Below, piece after piece: positions 42,734 through 53,536 of a DNA stretch of 64,000 nt (position 1 is the first letter of the stretch; each line of letters begins with the position of its first letter). The DNA is from Candidatus Sabulitectum silens (GTDB taxonomy: Bacteria > Fermentibacterota > Fermentibacteria > Fermentibacterales > JCC-6): assembly GCA_001875255.1 (NCBI GenBank), contig MJAN01000006.1, positions 62,001-126,000 of the forward strand, given 5' to 3'. The notes below the pieces were generated by a model. That model saw nothing but the letters and a program-made list of their open reading frames with translations, was not told the origin of the DNA and ran no database searches. The position numbers and the translations under genes are program-made.

Positions 42734-44618
42734 CTATTCCAGCTGTAGCGCCCTGGCCATAACCGGGTTCAGATCCTGGGCAATTCGCATTTCCGCCTCG
42801 GCGTGACCTGTTCTGCCGGTAAACTCATAGACCCGGGCAAGATTCACATGGAACCCCACTACGGCATTGGAATCCTCCAGTGTAGTGGCAATGACCAGAC
42901 CTTTGCGGAAGTGGTCTTCGGCCTCGTCGTATCTTCTCATATCGAAGGTGCACCTGCCCAGCATTTCCCTGGCCTTTATCCTGTAGTCCGGGCTGAGAAG
43001 GACCTTTTCGAACTCCTGGATGGCCTCCCGGACGAGACCCATTTCCCTGTAGGCTATGCCCAGGTCGAAGTGGGTGGAGTAGTCCTCCTTGGAGATGCTG
43101 GCGTCGACGCCGGTCTTGAACTCCATGATGATGTCCGCCAGGATGCTCTTGGAGCTGTCGGTCTTTACGTTGTCGATGTCGTCGAGTATGTCCGCCACCC
43201 CGGTGACGCCGGTTTCCCGGTGTTCCTCGGGAAGTATGCCGTTCATCAGGTCCAGAGCGTCGGTGTAGTCCGGACACACATCCACCGCGGCCTCCAGGGA
43301 GGCAACCGCCTCGTACTGGCTGTCGTTGAGGAGATAGGCCACAGCAAGGCGATAGAAAGCCCTGGCCTGCCCCTCTTTGTCGATGGTGTGCCGTATCCTG
43401 ACAATTTCCTTCGCCGCGGACAGGGATTCAGGACAGATGTCGAGGACCCCCTCGAGGAGCTCGAATACCATGTAGTCCCGTTCGTCGTTCCTGTAGATCT
43501 CCGCCGCCCTGAGATAGGCCCCAACGGCTCCGTAGAAATCCCCCACATCCAGCAGGAGGTTGGCCATTTCAATGAAACCCAGGGCGTCGCCGGGATCCCT
43601 TTCCAGGCGGTTCCTCATGTCAGCGACCTGTTTGGACAGGGCCTCCCGGACCTGACGGACCGAAACCAGGTTCATGGCAACCAGTACGTCCCCCAGCCTT
43701 GAATCCTTCATCTGGCTGTTCTGGTGGTCCAGGGCCTTTAGGACATCCCGGCCTTCAGCATGCCGCATGCGACGAAATACTCCCCTATCCTTCTGGGGCC
43801 GGATTCCTCTATGGCCTCTTCCTCCCAGCTGTCGTCGTCCTCCTGTCCTATGTCACGAAGGAGGTCTTCGGTGGATTCGTTCCCCCCTCGATGATGTCTT
43901 CCTCGTTGAAGTTCAGGTTGTTCAGAAGGGATACAGGATCGGCCTGTTCAGGCTTTTTGCCGGGCTTTGCCGGCGCCGGTTCGGGCTTTTCCCGGGGTAT
44001 TTTCTTTGCCCGGGGTTTGGGAGGTGGTGCCGGATGGAGTTCTTCCCGAAGTTTCTTGAGCATCTGGGCCATTTTCTCATGGCCGTTGAGATTTCGCTCC
44101 ATGGAAAGGGAAACGGCATAGTCGAGGAAGGCTTCGTTCTTCTGTTTGTAGGCAACCTTCGCCAGGTTGATCACCCACTTAGGACTGTCGGGATCGAGGG
44201 TGGTGAGGGATTTCAGGGCTCTGGCAACCACCGGAAGGTCCAGGGAGGGCTTTCCCTTGAGATACTCGATGTATTCCTTCCTGGCCTGATCCGGCTTGTC
44301 CTGTTCGGAGAAGCAGTCGCCCATTATCAGGTGGGCATCGGTGGTGTCGGGGAATGAGCGGAGGACCTTTCTGCACACCGATGCTGAGACCATGTGCAGC
44401 CCCTCTTCGCAGTAGAGCCTGGCGGAGCTGAGGAAGTGTTCCCTTGCCTCTGAGTCCCGCTTCAGCTTGAGGAGGACATCGCCTATCTTGTTGTGCACGG
44501 AAGCGTCGCGGGGATCTTCCTCTATGACAAGATTGAAAATCTTAAGGGCGCTGTCGTGCTTGCCCTTCTGGACAAGATCGTGAGCCTTCTTCTTCAGTGA
44601 GGTGACATTCTCGGTCAT
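42734..44618 (-). CDS. TPR protein with an internal MshEN-like domain (two frameshifts)
   Basis: TPR repeats fill both ends: KKKAHDLVQKGKHDSALKIF and DASVHNKIGDVLLKLKRDSE near the start, EYIEYLKGKPSLDLPVV in the middle and FDLGIAYREMGLVREAIQEF toward the end. Between them lies a Pro/Lys-rich linker, an acidic stretch, and a piece RRIGEYFVACGMLKAGDVL and SRLGDVLVAMNLVSVRQVRE that resembles the N-terminal domain of type II secretion/MshE ATPases, a cyclic-di-GMP-binding fold in some. Breaks near 43870 and 43757. Start at MTENVTS. About 628 residues. Confidence 0.7.
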
Positions 44619-44637
44619 TCCCGGGGATCCTCCGTTT

Positions 44638-45881
44638 TTATCCGTGATTCGTACTATATACCCTTTGAGCCCCGCAGTACACCTCTCCCACATCGGGGTT
44701 GCCCAGATGATAGGGAATGGCCCTGTAGTCTTCGCGGTTCCATACAACAATATCAGCATCGTATCCCGGCGCAAGCCCCCCCTTCACCCCTGAAAGCCCA
44801 AGTGCCGCGGCACCGCCGGCGGTGGCGGAAAAGAGAGCTTCCTCCACGGTAAAACCGCAGTTGCAGACCGCCAGACTGACGATCAGGGGCATTGAATCGC
44901 AGAAGCAGCTGCCCGGGTTGAAATCGGTGGCTATGGCCACCCTGGCCCCGGCGTCGAGGAGCTTCCTTCCCGGGGGAAAAGGCTTGTTCAGAAAGAGGGC
45001 GGTTCCGGGAAGAAGGGTTGCCACGGTTTCACTTGAGGCGATCCTGGCTATGTTCTCCGCTGAGATCGAGAGGAGGTGGTCGGCGCTTCTGGCACCGGCT
45101 TCCACCGCCACACCGGCCCCGCCGGTATCGTGAAACTCGTCGGCGTGGACCCTGAGCATGAAACCCTGCCTTGCCGAGGCACTGAGGTATCTCCCGGCCT
45201 GTTCCGGGGTGAAAACACCCTTTTCGCAGAAGATGTCCACGAATCGGGCTATTCCCTGGTCCTTCACCGCCGGGTTCACGGTGTTTATCAGATAGTCGAT
45301 GTAGTCATCCGGTCTTCCGGAAAACTCCGCTGGAACTTCGTGGGCTCCCATGAATGTGGGAACCAGAGTCTGGTGGGTTTCCAGGGAGGCCTGGCCGGCG
45401 ATCTCCAGGCATCGGAGTTCCGTTTCGAGGTCGAGGCCGTAGCCGCTCTTGACCTCCACGGTGGTGGTTCCCGAGGCCAGCATGTTGCGCAGATGTCTTT
45501 TGAGGTTGGCCATTATGGCTGATGACGGGGCTTCCCGTGTGCGCTTCACACTGTTCAGTATTCCGCCACCGGCTCTGGCTATTTCCTCGTAGTCGGCCCC
45601 GGCGGCCCGCATTGCGAACTCTTCTTCCCTGGTCCTTCCGAAGAGCGGATGGGTGTGGGAATCGACGAAGCCGGGGGTGACGACCCTGCCCCGGCTTTCT
45701 CGATAACTGTCTGGCTGGAAAGCTCGCAGTGTTCCTGAAGGAGTTCATCCGGTCCGGCCCAGACCACCCTGCCTCCATGGCAGGCCAGGGCGGCCTTTCG
45801 AATGAGGCCGATACCGGACCCCGGTGCCCCGTTCATGGTAAGAAGGCTGCCAATACCCCTTAGAACGAAATCGGCCTTCAC
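44638..45881 (-). CDS. hutI: Imidazolonepropionase (frameshifted)
   Basis: Third step of histidine degradation. Residues DSHTHPLFGRT carry the metal His pair; VEVKSGYGLDLETELR, FMGAHEVPAEF and VHADEFHDTGGAGVA are family blocks; ATDFNPGSC is the aspartate loop. The break near 45690 falls between the N-terminal strands and the HTH. The other hut genes (hutH, hutU) are not in the window. The TPR gene follows 20 bp later. Confidence 0.92.
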
Positions 45882-45887
45882 CTGGTT

Positions 45888-46142
45888 CTAGACTTCTGGA
45901 ATAACGGAAGCGACCCTTCTGGCCCCCATGCGGTGGAACTTAACCCTGCCTTCGATCTTGGCGAAGAGGGTGTCGTCGGAACCCTTGCCCACATTGAGCC
46001 CCGGATGGATCCGGGTGCCCCGCTGGCGAAGGATTATGGTTCCTCCTGAGACATGCTTTCCCGCCGGCGCCTTCACGCCGAGCCTTCTTCCAGCAGTGTC
46101 CCTTCCGTTCCTGGAGCTGGACGATGATTTTTTATGTGCCAT
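45888..46142 (-). CDS. rpmA: 50S ribosomal protein L27
   Basis: The typical start [16 protein letters not shown] and then [19 protein letters not shown] with [20 protein letters not shown] define L27, which sits at the peptidyl-transferase centre. 84 residues, intact. The usual partner rplU (L21) is missing upstream; instead the M14 peptidase gene is there. Confidence 0.95.
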   Translation of the reverse strand: MAHKKSSSSSRNGRDTAGRRLGVKAPAGKHVSGGTIILRQRGTRIHPGLNVGKGSDDTLFAKIEGRVKFHRMGARRVASVIPEV

Positions 46143-46163
46143 TCCTGTGCCTTTCCTGCGTTT

Positions 46164-47756
46164 TCAGTTCGCAACGACAATTCTTGTTGATGCAAAATGC
46201 CCGTTTGAAGCATACCTTATCTGATATACCCCAGCGGGAAGTGCCGTACCGGCGTTGATCATGTGTGAAACAACCCCGGCCGCAATGTTTTCTCCGTAAA
46301 CAGTTCTGCCGGAAATATCATAAATTTCCAGCCGTCCTTCAACCCCTGTGTCCGGAAGTGACACAACGCATGAGGAAAACACCGGGTTGGGGGATGACGA
46401 TATGGTAATGAAGACCTCTCCGGAGGTTCCGTTCTCTATGCCGGTTCCGAAGGAGAAGTTCACCTCCACCATTTCCTCAGGCCCCACCACGACGCCGTTC
46501 TGGGACTGTGAGCCCATTCCGTCCACCGTGGCCACCACATTGTAGGTCCCGGGAAGGAGGTTCTTGGAGTAGCCGCCGTCGTTCACATCGGTCCTGCAGA
46601 ACCGCAGGGGTGAGGAATCGGTTCCATCGGTCTTTTCGATCTGGATCAGGGCGTCCAGGGGATTCCCACCGCCGTCCTGGACGGTTCCGTGAACACCGTA
46701 GGTGCTTGCCACGCAGAACTCAAGCATGGGCATGTAGTTGGCGTTGGCCACATCGGGCCAGTCCGCGGGGGATTTTACGCTGGAAACCTCTATGGTGTGA
46801 TCCACGGTTCCAGCTTCGCCGTAGGACCAGTCGTTCACATCCCCCTGGGTGGCGTACCAGGAGGCGCCGGGTATATAGATGATCCAGGGATCATAGTAGG
46901 ATGTAATGGAGGGATGGTTGACATAGGCTTCGGCGTGGGCGGTTATCAGCTCTTCGTCCTGTATGGGTGCTGTGAGGCTGTAGTTCCACACCGCGTTGAA
47001 GCACTCCGCTCCCCCGTGGAAGGAGAGACCGGTGGCGAAGGGATTGGCGAAGTTGTTCTGGTCCGGCCAGCTCTGCATGGTGAGGTCCCTGATGGCCCGG
47101 CTCTCGGAACCCTGCCAGTAGGGCGGGGAATTCATGTAGCTGAAATCACGGTTAAGGTCCACATTGTTGGCGTTGTACCTTGAGTTGTTCACATAGCCGT
47201 CGGGGTTGACGATGCTTATTATCCAGATCTCGCTGTTGTCCACGGCGTAGGTGCACGGATCGCTGGTACCGTAGTTGTCGGTGAGGACCTGAAGGAAGTT
47301 CAGGCAGGACATTCCTGCGCCTTTTTCGTCGCCGTGGATGTTGCCTGTGATACGGATATGGGGCTCGGCCTCGTGCTGGTTGACATTGTCGCTGACCACA
47401 ACGGCGTATATGGGCCTGCCCTGTTCGGAGGTGCCTATCTGCTCCAGCCTTGCTATTGCGGGATGGTCCGCCACCACATCGGACATGGTCTGATTCACCT
47501 CGGCGATGGAGGGATAGGGAACCAGGGGTGTGGGGATCTCCTCGGCCACCGGCCTGTACCCCAGGTTCCTCAGTTCCCTCTCCCGGGCTTCGTTCACATA
47601 GAGACGGGCCCGTGTGCCGAAAACCGCCTCGATATCGTAACCGTTCTCGTTAAAGAACTGAAGATCGAGGATGGTAACATCGGGAACCATGACCGAATAC
47701 CATTCAGCCAGGGCGGGAAAAGCAGTAAGCATTAGTATTGTAAAAATAAACTTCAC
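46164..47756 (-). CDS. Secreted M14 zinc carboxypeptidase with C-terminal sorting domain
   Basis: Signal peptide, then a propeptide of about 90 residues and the M14 domain: zinc motif NIHGDEKGAGM (H-x2-E) near residue 138, VNPDGYVNNSRYNANNVDLN, and the third zinc His in SFHGGAE. A carboxypeptidase-regulatory beta domain follows (GNPLDALIQIEK). The last 80 residues are the type IX sorting domain: SPNPVFSSCVVSLP, then LEIYDISGRTVYG and PAGVYQIRYASNG. Intact, 530 residues. Implies a T9SS elsewhere in the genome. Confidence 0.9.
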   Translation of the reverse strand: MKFIFTILMLTAFPALAEWYSVMVPDVTILDLQFFNENGYDIEAVFGTRARLYVNEARERELRNLGYRPVAEEIPTPLVPYPSIAEVNQTMSDVVADHPAIARLEQIGTSEQGRPIYAVVVSDNVNQHEAEPHIRITGNIHGDEKGAGMSCLNFLQVLTDNYGTSDPCTYAVDNSEIWIISIVNPDGYVNNSRYNANNVDLNRDFSYMNSPPYWQGSESRAIRDLTMQSWPDQNNFANPFATGLSFHGGAECFNAVWNYSLTAPIQDEELITAHAEAYVNHPSITSYYDPWIIYIPGASWYATQGDVNDWSYGEAGTVDHTIEVSSVKSPADWPDVANANYMPMLEFCVASTYGVHGTVQDGGGNPLDALIQIEKTDGTDSSPLRFCRTDVNDGGYSKNLLPGTYNVVATVDGMGSQSQNGVVVGPEEMVEVNFSFGTGIENGTSGEVFITISSSPNPVFSSCVVSLPDTGVEGRLEIYDISGRTVYGENIAAGVVSHMINAGTALPAGVYQIRYASNGHFASTRIVVAN

Positions 47757-47840
47757 AGTGTTGCTTCCTTTGCAGGTTAATGAAATGATTGCTCTATACG
47801 GGATACACGACTATCATGAAACCGGTTCCCCCGGTCAACC

Positions 47841-47870
47841 TTGCTTATCACTGTGCATATTGCTTAGAAT
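47841..47870 (+). promoter_or_regulatory. Candidate sigma-70-type promoter of tRNA-Pro
   Basis: TTGCTT and TAGAAT, close to -35 and -10 consensus with an 18-bp gap (17 to TTAGAA), lie so that transcription would begin just before the tRNA at 47883. Confidence 0.5.
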
Positions 47871-47882
47871 CGGTGCTGCGGT

Positions 47883-47958
<76 letters not shown>

Positions 47959-48050
47959 CGAAGCCATCCGTAAATTTGACAAATAGTCAATGCAAATACC
48001 CACCGGAAGAGAAGTAAATCGGTATCAGGCTTGGGTTCACGAAACTCAGA

Positions 48051-50403
48051 TCAGCTCTGAACCCTTGTCCAGATGGTCTGGAAGGCGCTTTCCCAGTTGT
48101 GCTCGAGCCCCCGCTCCCTGGCCCTCTTCCCCATTTCCTTTCTCATGTCCTCGTTCTCAAGAAGCTTCAGGATAGCTCCTGCGAGGGCATCTGGATCCCG
48201 GCCGGTGACCACCAGGCCAGATTCTTCGGGAATGATGATCTCCTGGGGACCGCCCCGGTCGGTAACCACGCAGGGTAGTCCCGCAGCCTGGGCTTCCAGG
48301 ACGGAATTGCCATAGGTGTCCGTGGTTGAGGGGAATACGAAGATATCACAGGATGCGCAAACCCTGGAAAAGTCCTCCCCGGAAAGGTTCCCGCAGAAGA
48401 ACCCCCCCTGCCAAGAAGCAGTTTTCCCAGTTCCCGCATGTAGGGGCCGTCGCCGGCCATAAAAAGCTCAACCCCGGGGAATTCTTCCCTGACCTTCAGG
48501 AACGCCTCGGCCAGAACGTCGAGGTCTTTCTCCCTGGAGATCCGCCCTGTGTAGAGAAGCTTCAGTGTGTCCCTGCCTCCACCGAACCGGTCCATATAAC
48601 CCTTTGTGCGCCACTCCGGAGAGAATGCCTCGTGATCGGTCCCCGGGGGAAGATGGCCATTCTGGACTTGTCCACACCCAGTGCTCCCAGGTCGTCTATA
48701 TAGAATCTGCTGGGAACCATGACCATTTCCGAAAGACTGTAGAACCAACCGGTGGCGGAGCTTATCATTTCCGCGATCCTGGAATCCTCGATTATCTCGT
48801 TGGTGTGCCTGGGAAAATCGGTGTGGTAGATGGATATTGTGGGAATGCCCAGAAGCTTGGCTATGCCCAGGGCTATCATCCCCAGGGGGCCCGGTGTGGA
48901 TATGTAGGCCACCTCGAAATCGTTCTCCTCAAAGAATCTCAGCATTTCCAGGAAGGGTGGTACTGAGAGTTTCTTTGAAGGATAGTTGGGTACCGCGAAT
49001 TCCTTTATGGGCTGGAAGTTCACCACCCAGCCGGGAAAGGACACAGCCCTGTCCTGGCACGCCAGGATGGCCAGTTCCCGGCCGGCCTTCACCGATAGCT
49101 TTCCGAAGCGCTGGATGGTCCGGGATACTCCGTTGAGGTCATCTATTGTGTCCGTTACCCAGACCCTCCTTCCCGACCTTCTGGACGCAGGTGACCGGGA
49201 ACCAAGTTCGGCGCATATCCTGTTCACCTGGTCCCTTCCCCGCCTTCTGTCCATGTAGGCTATGGGAAAGGGCACATTCATCAGAAGCACCGGTATCATC
49301 GCCGTGAAGGCCTCGAATCCCTCAAGGATCCTTCCCTTGCTGAACCTGGTGCCCAGCTGTTCCGCTGAACGTCTCAGAAGGCTGTTGGTAAGCTTGTTGA
49401 GTATGTCGAAGGTTCGCTCCTCTATCCCCTCCTTTTCCAGCTCGGGGCTTCCCTTACGGAGGTTGAGGTCCTTGCCTATCTCTATCAGTTCGTCAGCCAG
49501 GAAGCTTTCGAAACCCGGGCTGTTGCCCCTGGCCTTCTTCAGCATGTGGTGGAAAAGAAAGTCCGCCTTGTGCCAGAGAGTTGGTTCATCGGTGCTGTCC
49601 TGGGACACCGGGCTGAGGAATCTGTCCACGGCCATGGTTGCCGCGCTGGGAACATTCTTTGAGAGGAGGCGGTCGCGGTAGAAGGAGTACGCTATGGAGT
49701 AGACGGCGTATGAAGACCTCACTGCGCTTCCGTGGTCGCCCTGCAGAACTCCTCTTCCCATGGCGATCTCCCTGAGGAAACCACCAACGGTTCCGTCTGA
49801 CCGGGCCTCGGTGTAGGTGAGTCCGAAGAAACGGCCGCAGTGATCATCGCTGCCGGCGGTGAAGCCGGAAAAACCCTCTCCCCTGATCACCCTGGCCATA
49901 TCAATGGAGGCATTGTTCTCCCATACCGCCCTTGTGCCATTCCTTCCCTCCACCAGGGCCACCCGTTCCACAAGTTCCTTCCATTCTTCAGGGGTGAGGT
50001 CCTCACCGGGGAAATAGAATGGGTGGGCCAGTGCGTTCACTATTCCCTGTTCATCCAGATACTCCAGGAGGGTGAAGACATTATCCCTGAGTCCCGTTGT
50101 TTCCTCATGCTGCTCGCCGGTTATGTCGTAGGCCAGTATGTGAACCGGCTTCCGTGAACCGGGAAGAAGGGCGCTGATCTCCTCGCTGAGGAAGGCACCG
50201 GGGAGACCGGCTATCTTTTCTACACCTTCAATGGTGTTCACGTCGGTTATGGTGACAAGGTCCATGTTCCTTTTTCGGGCCAGGTCGTAGATGAGTTCAG
50301 GAGGAGTAAAGCTTTCCGGTGCCTTCAGGGTGCGCAGTATCCACCGGGCGGACTGTTTGGATGCCCCGGAGTGCACGTGCAGGTCGCACTTTGTATTTTT
50401 CAT
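48051..50403 (-). CDS. PHP domain-glycosyltransferase family 4 fusion (frameshifted)
   Basis: N-terminal PHP domain (metal-dependent phosphoesterase): CDLHVHSGAS, ITDVNTIEGV, NALAHPFYFPG and AGSDDHCGRFFG supply His/Asp ligands. After a helical bridge of about 150 residues comes a GT4 (GT-B) enzyme: RRVWVTDTIDDLNGVSRTIQ, then LLYTGRISREKDLDVLAEAF and the donor-binding GNSVLEAQAAGLPCVV with its Glu. Breaks near 48645 and 48407. About 784 residues. PHP may hydrolyse a phosphate while GT4 adds a sugar; substrate unknown. Confidence 0.85.
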
Positions 50404-50461
50404 TTTGATGGATTCCCTTTCAGGGAGTTATGGTTCTGCAAGGCTAAGATACTCAGTTGCC

Positions 50462-51441
50462 TCAGTTCACCGCAACGATTCCCTGGGGGCCCTCTCCCCC
50501 TGCCATTAACGAATCCACCACGGTCATGGAGCCGGGATCGATCCGGTATACCGCATTGGTTTCGAAGGACGTTCCGTATATGAAGCCCTGGGCGAGGGCA
50601 AGTCCGGTGGGCGAAAAGGGAAGCTCTATCCGGTGATGTTCACCGTTTTCGCCGTAGACTATCAGCCCTCCCTGCCCCCAGCCGTCCGGGCTGATGAAGG
50701 TTTCACCAAGCATTATGGCCTCCCCGGGAGCTCCACCGCAGTTTATAACTGTCCTTATGAAGGGCTCACCTCCAGGGTCGATAACCGTTATGCGCCCGTC
50801 GTTCTGGTAGGTGGTGGAATAACAGTGGATCATTCCCGTGGGCTGAAGCTTCAGGGTCTGTGTGTTCACCCCGGTGTCCAGCCAATGTATCTCCTCTCCC
50901 CCTTCCGGGGCATATACGGAGACCCCCCCTGGGGAGGTTCCATCGGGCCAGTTTCCGTAGCCAAGGAACACACGGCCTCCGTGGGTCTCTATGCCGCTGG
51001 GGTTGGCACGGGTGGAAAATCCCGCAGAAACCTGCCCGGTTTCAAGGTCTGCTCTGATAACGCTGTCTGCGAGCAGAAGTGTTACATAGCAGCTGGGACC
51101 ATCACTGGCGAAGGAGTAGGGGTTCTTTCCCTGTGGCAGAAGGATCCTCAGGGCGTAGTCCCCGGGTTCATCCGCCGAGGCGATGAAAATCTCCGCTCCC
51201 AGGGATGATAGAACCGCGAGATCCCTGTTCCCAAGGGTCCTTATCTGGTTCGGAGCAGAACCGGTTGTCCAGGCTCCGGTTATAAGCAGGTCCTCTTCAG
51301 GGTAGTAGATATCGGCGGTTGCAGAAAGACCGTTGAACCACACCAGGGCGGTTCCCCCGGGGCTTTCGCCCCCGGGGGTCCCGCGGCGTCCCTGCAGGAG
51401 AGAACAAGCAGCAGAAATGTAAAGGCAATGGTCTTTTTCAT
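50462..51441 (-). CDS. Surface beta-propeller lipoprotein downstream of BtuB (frameshifted near start)
   Basis: The start MKKTIAFTF gives a signal with lipobox LLVLSC. About 300 mature residues form repeats of a YncE/YVTN-like propeller: DLAVLSSLGAEIFIASADEP, IRADLETGQVSAGFSTRANP, ITVIDPGGEPFIRTVINCGG and VYRIDPGSMTVVDSLMAGGE. One break is near 51355. It begins one base after the receptor stop, so the two are surely cotranscribed under the cobalamin riboswitch. The arrangement is that of BtuG, the B12-binding propeller of Bacteroides, but sequence kinship is not shown. Confidence 0.72.
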
Positions 51442-51442
51442 G

Positions 51443-53374
51443 TCATTCTCCACAGTATTCAAGGCTTATCCCGAAGGTCCTTCCCCGGGCTATGTATCCG
51501 TCGGTTATTCGGTATTCCGTGTCAAGCAGGTTGTCCGCCGAGATGGAGACGGCCATTGCTCCTGTCAGTTGAACTGAGCCCAGGATATCTGCGGTCCAGT
51601 ATTCATCCAGGTACGCCGTCTGAGTTCGATTGGTAAACCTCTTGCCCGAACCCTTCAGACCCATGCTGCACCTCACCGCCGAAGAAAACCGGCAACCGGC
51701 GCTGAGTCCCCATGAGTATTCCGGTCTGTATGGCAGAAGCATTCCCTCCCTGGGGGTGTTCTCGGTCTGGTCGGTTGCCAGGTTCCAGGTGAAGGTGCCG
51801 GAAAGGTCCACGGGACCCCCTTCGAAACGCCCGTGGGTCTCAATCCCCCTGGAAAGGGCGGAGGATATGTTGGATGGGGTCCATACTCCCTCTTCCCCGG
51901 GAAGCCACAGGATGAGGTTTTCCGTTCCGGTGGCAAATCCTGTTATTCCACCTGCGAGACCGCCGCCGTTGTATTCAGCCCGAACCTCAATACCGGCGGT
52001 CCTTTCGCTTTTCAGATCGGGGTTGCCCTGGTCCTGCCATCAAAGGGCCAGTGGAGGTCATTGACCGTGGGGACCGGTGGTCGGTGAACAGTGAAGCCCC
52101 GAAGGCAAGTCCCACGCCTTCGTCATTTGAGGAAAGATTGAGCCTTCCAGTGAAGTCAGCACCGTTTCCGTTGAGCTGCCAACCGGCCAGGGCATGGATC
52201 ATGCCACGCTCCAGTTCCACTCCAAGATCGCCTCGGTGAACCTCCCTGGTTCCCGTAGCGGTGCTGTTCAGGAACGACGAGTTCCAGCCGCAGAGAAGGG
52301 TAAGGGGACCATTCCATGCCGCTGAAGCCCCGGTGGAGAACTCAGTGTGGGAGTCATCCATGGCATAGGGATATGTCTGCCTGTACCCCATGGTTCCCCC
52401 CCCGGCGGTGAGGGTGCCTTCCAATGCCCCCAGGGAAGCCGCCGCCCAGATGTCCCCCCGGGCCTGCTCCCTGAAGCCGTCGCCCTGTACCGTCCAGTCC
52501 GGTGCTTCGGTTTCTCCGGCGGCATAGCTTCCAAGGAAACCGGTTCTCACGCCGCCGAAGAACCCGGTGGTGACAATGGCTCCGGAATAACCTAGGGAGC
52601 CTTCCGTGCCGGAATTACGCCTTATTGAAAGCCCGGTTCGTCCAAGCTTGCAGACCAGACCGCCACCGCCGGATGACAGGGCTGAAAACCTTAGATATAG
52701 GGGTTGTGAGTTCCCCGGGGGCAGGAAATTAAGGGCACCTGAGCTGCCCTTTCCGCTTCCTCCCGGTACGGAACCGCCCCGGGCAACCTCAAGGGAGGAG
52801 AATATTGCCGGGTCGATCACACCCGGAGGTGAGCCGTCAGCCGAGGAGGACATTGATATGCCGTCGATCATGTAGTCCGCCTGTGCCGGCTCCCCTCCCC
52901 GCAGGGAAAGGGAGACCACCGGCATGGAGCCTCCGTACTCCCTTGCGGCAAGACCCGGCACCATTCCGTTCAGGTCGTTCATGCCCCTGGAACCAAGTTC
53001 CGCCAGCTGGCTTTCCCCGATGGAGGAAGTGGAGGGTATTGCTCCGGCCAGGGACCCCCTTGCCGCGGTTACGGTTATGGTGTGTCCCCGACCCACCGCA
53101 ACGGGGGTGAGAACTATTGATCCACCGCTGTCCGGCGGCGGTCCCGTCCAGTCGCCAAAACCAGTTGCGTGGAGATGGAGAGTACCGGAAAACCCATCGA
53201 AAAGCTCAAAGCGGCCGTCGGGATCCGTAAGGCAGAACCAGCCTGAGGAATCACCGACCCAGGCCCCTGAACAGGGGTGCCGTCCGGTTGAACAACACGG
53301 AAGGCGGCGATAAGAACTGCAATGAGAAGCAAGGTGACCCGCCCTTCAGGGAAAAGGTGAAGGCCGCGGGACAT
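51443..53374 (-). CDS. btuB: TonB-dependent receptor, probable cobalamin receptor (frameshifted)
   Basis: A signal segment (LLLIAVLIAAF) precedes a short carboxypeptidase-regulatory-like domain, a plug (LAELGSRGMNDLNGMVPGLA, VVSLSLRGGEPAQADYMIDG) and a 22-stranded-type barrel ending ISADNLLDTEYRITDGYIAR and the aromatic terminal strand. Breaks near 53275 and 52020. Assigned to cobalamin because a cobalamin riboswitch lies directly upstream and a lipoprotein propeller follows. No BtuFCD genes are near. The ATG lies inside a GC-rich stretch that could pair with the start of the riboswitch. Confidence 0.85.
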
Positions 53375-53409
53375 CGCTTTTGCCCTGGTGTATTTATGCG
53401 ATACACAAG

Positions 53410-53512
53410 GAGCTGATGCGCGGCACAGTGTCTGACTTCCGGAGATGTTCCGGTTACAGTGGCGCTACCGTGGCGGATTTCCACCGCACTTCCTGCGCCC
53501 GCGGCAGCCATA
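53410..53512 (-). promoter_or_regulatory. Cobalamin riboswitch
   Basis: On the minus strand, in order: a GC stem start, GCAGGAAGTGCGGTGGAAAT, TCCGCCACGG, then the B12 box GCGCCACTGTAACCGG and finally CCGGAAGTCAGACACTG. These are the conserved core, with the GGTGnAA-TCC, GCCACTG and AAGTCAG elements in proper order and spacing. The region up to the receptor start (about 35 bases beyond the core) is likely the expression platform. It should turn receptor expression down when B12 is plentiful. Confidence 0.85.
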
Positions 53513-53536
53513 ATATATCAATGAAAATGAAAGGGT

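Noticed and set aside
42803-43702. Long plus-strand open frame of about 300 codons
   Set aside because: Antisense shadow of the TPR gene; it shows no ribosome site and no domain.
42734-44618. Two separate TPR genes
   Set aside because: Reading the intermediate frame gives a smooth chain (GEYFVACGMLKAGDVL) that joins both halves with two single-base repairs.
47973-47990. Short palindrome TTGAC/GTCAA after the tRNA as a terminator
   Set aside because: The stem is only 5 bp, AT-rich and lacks a T run.
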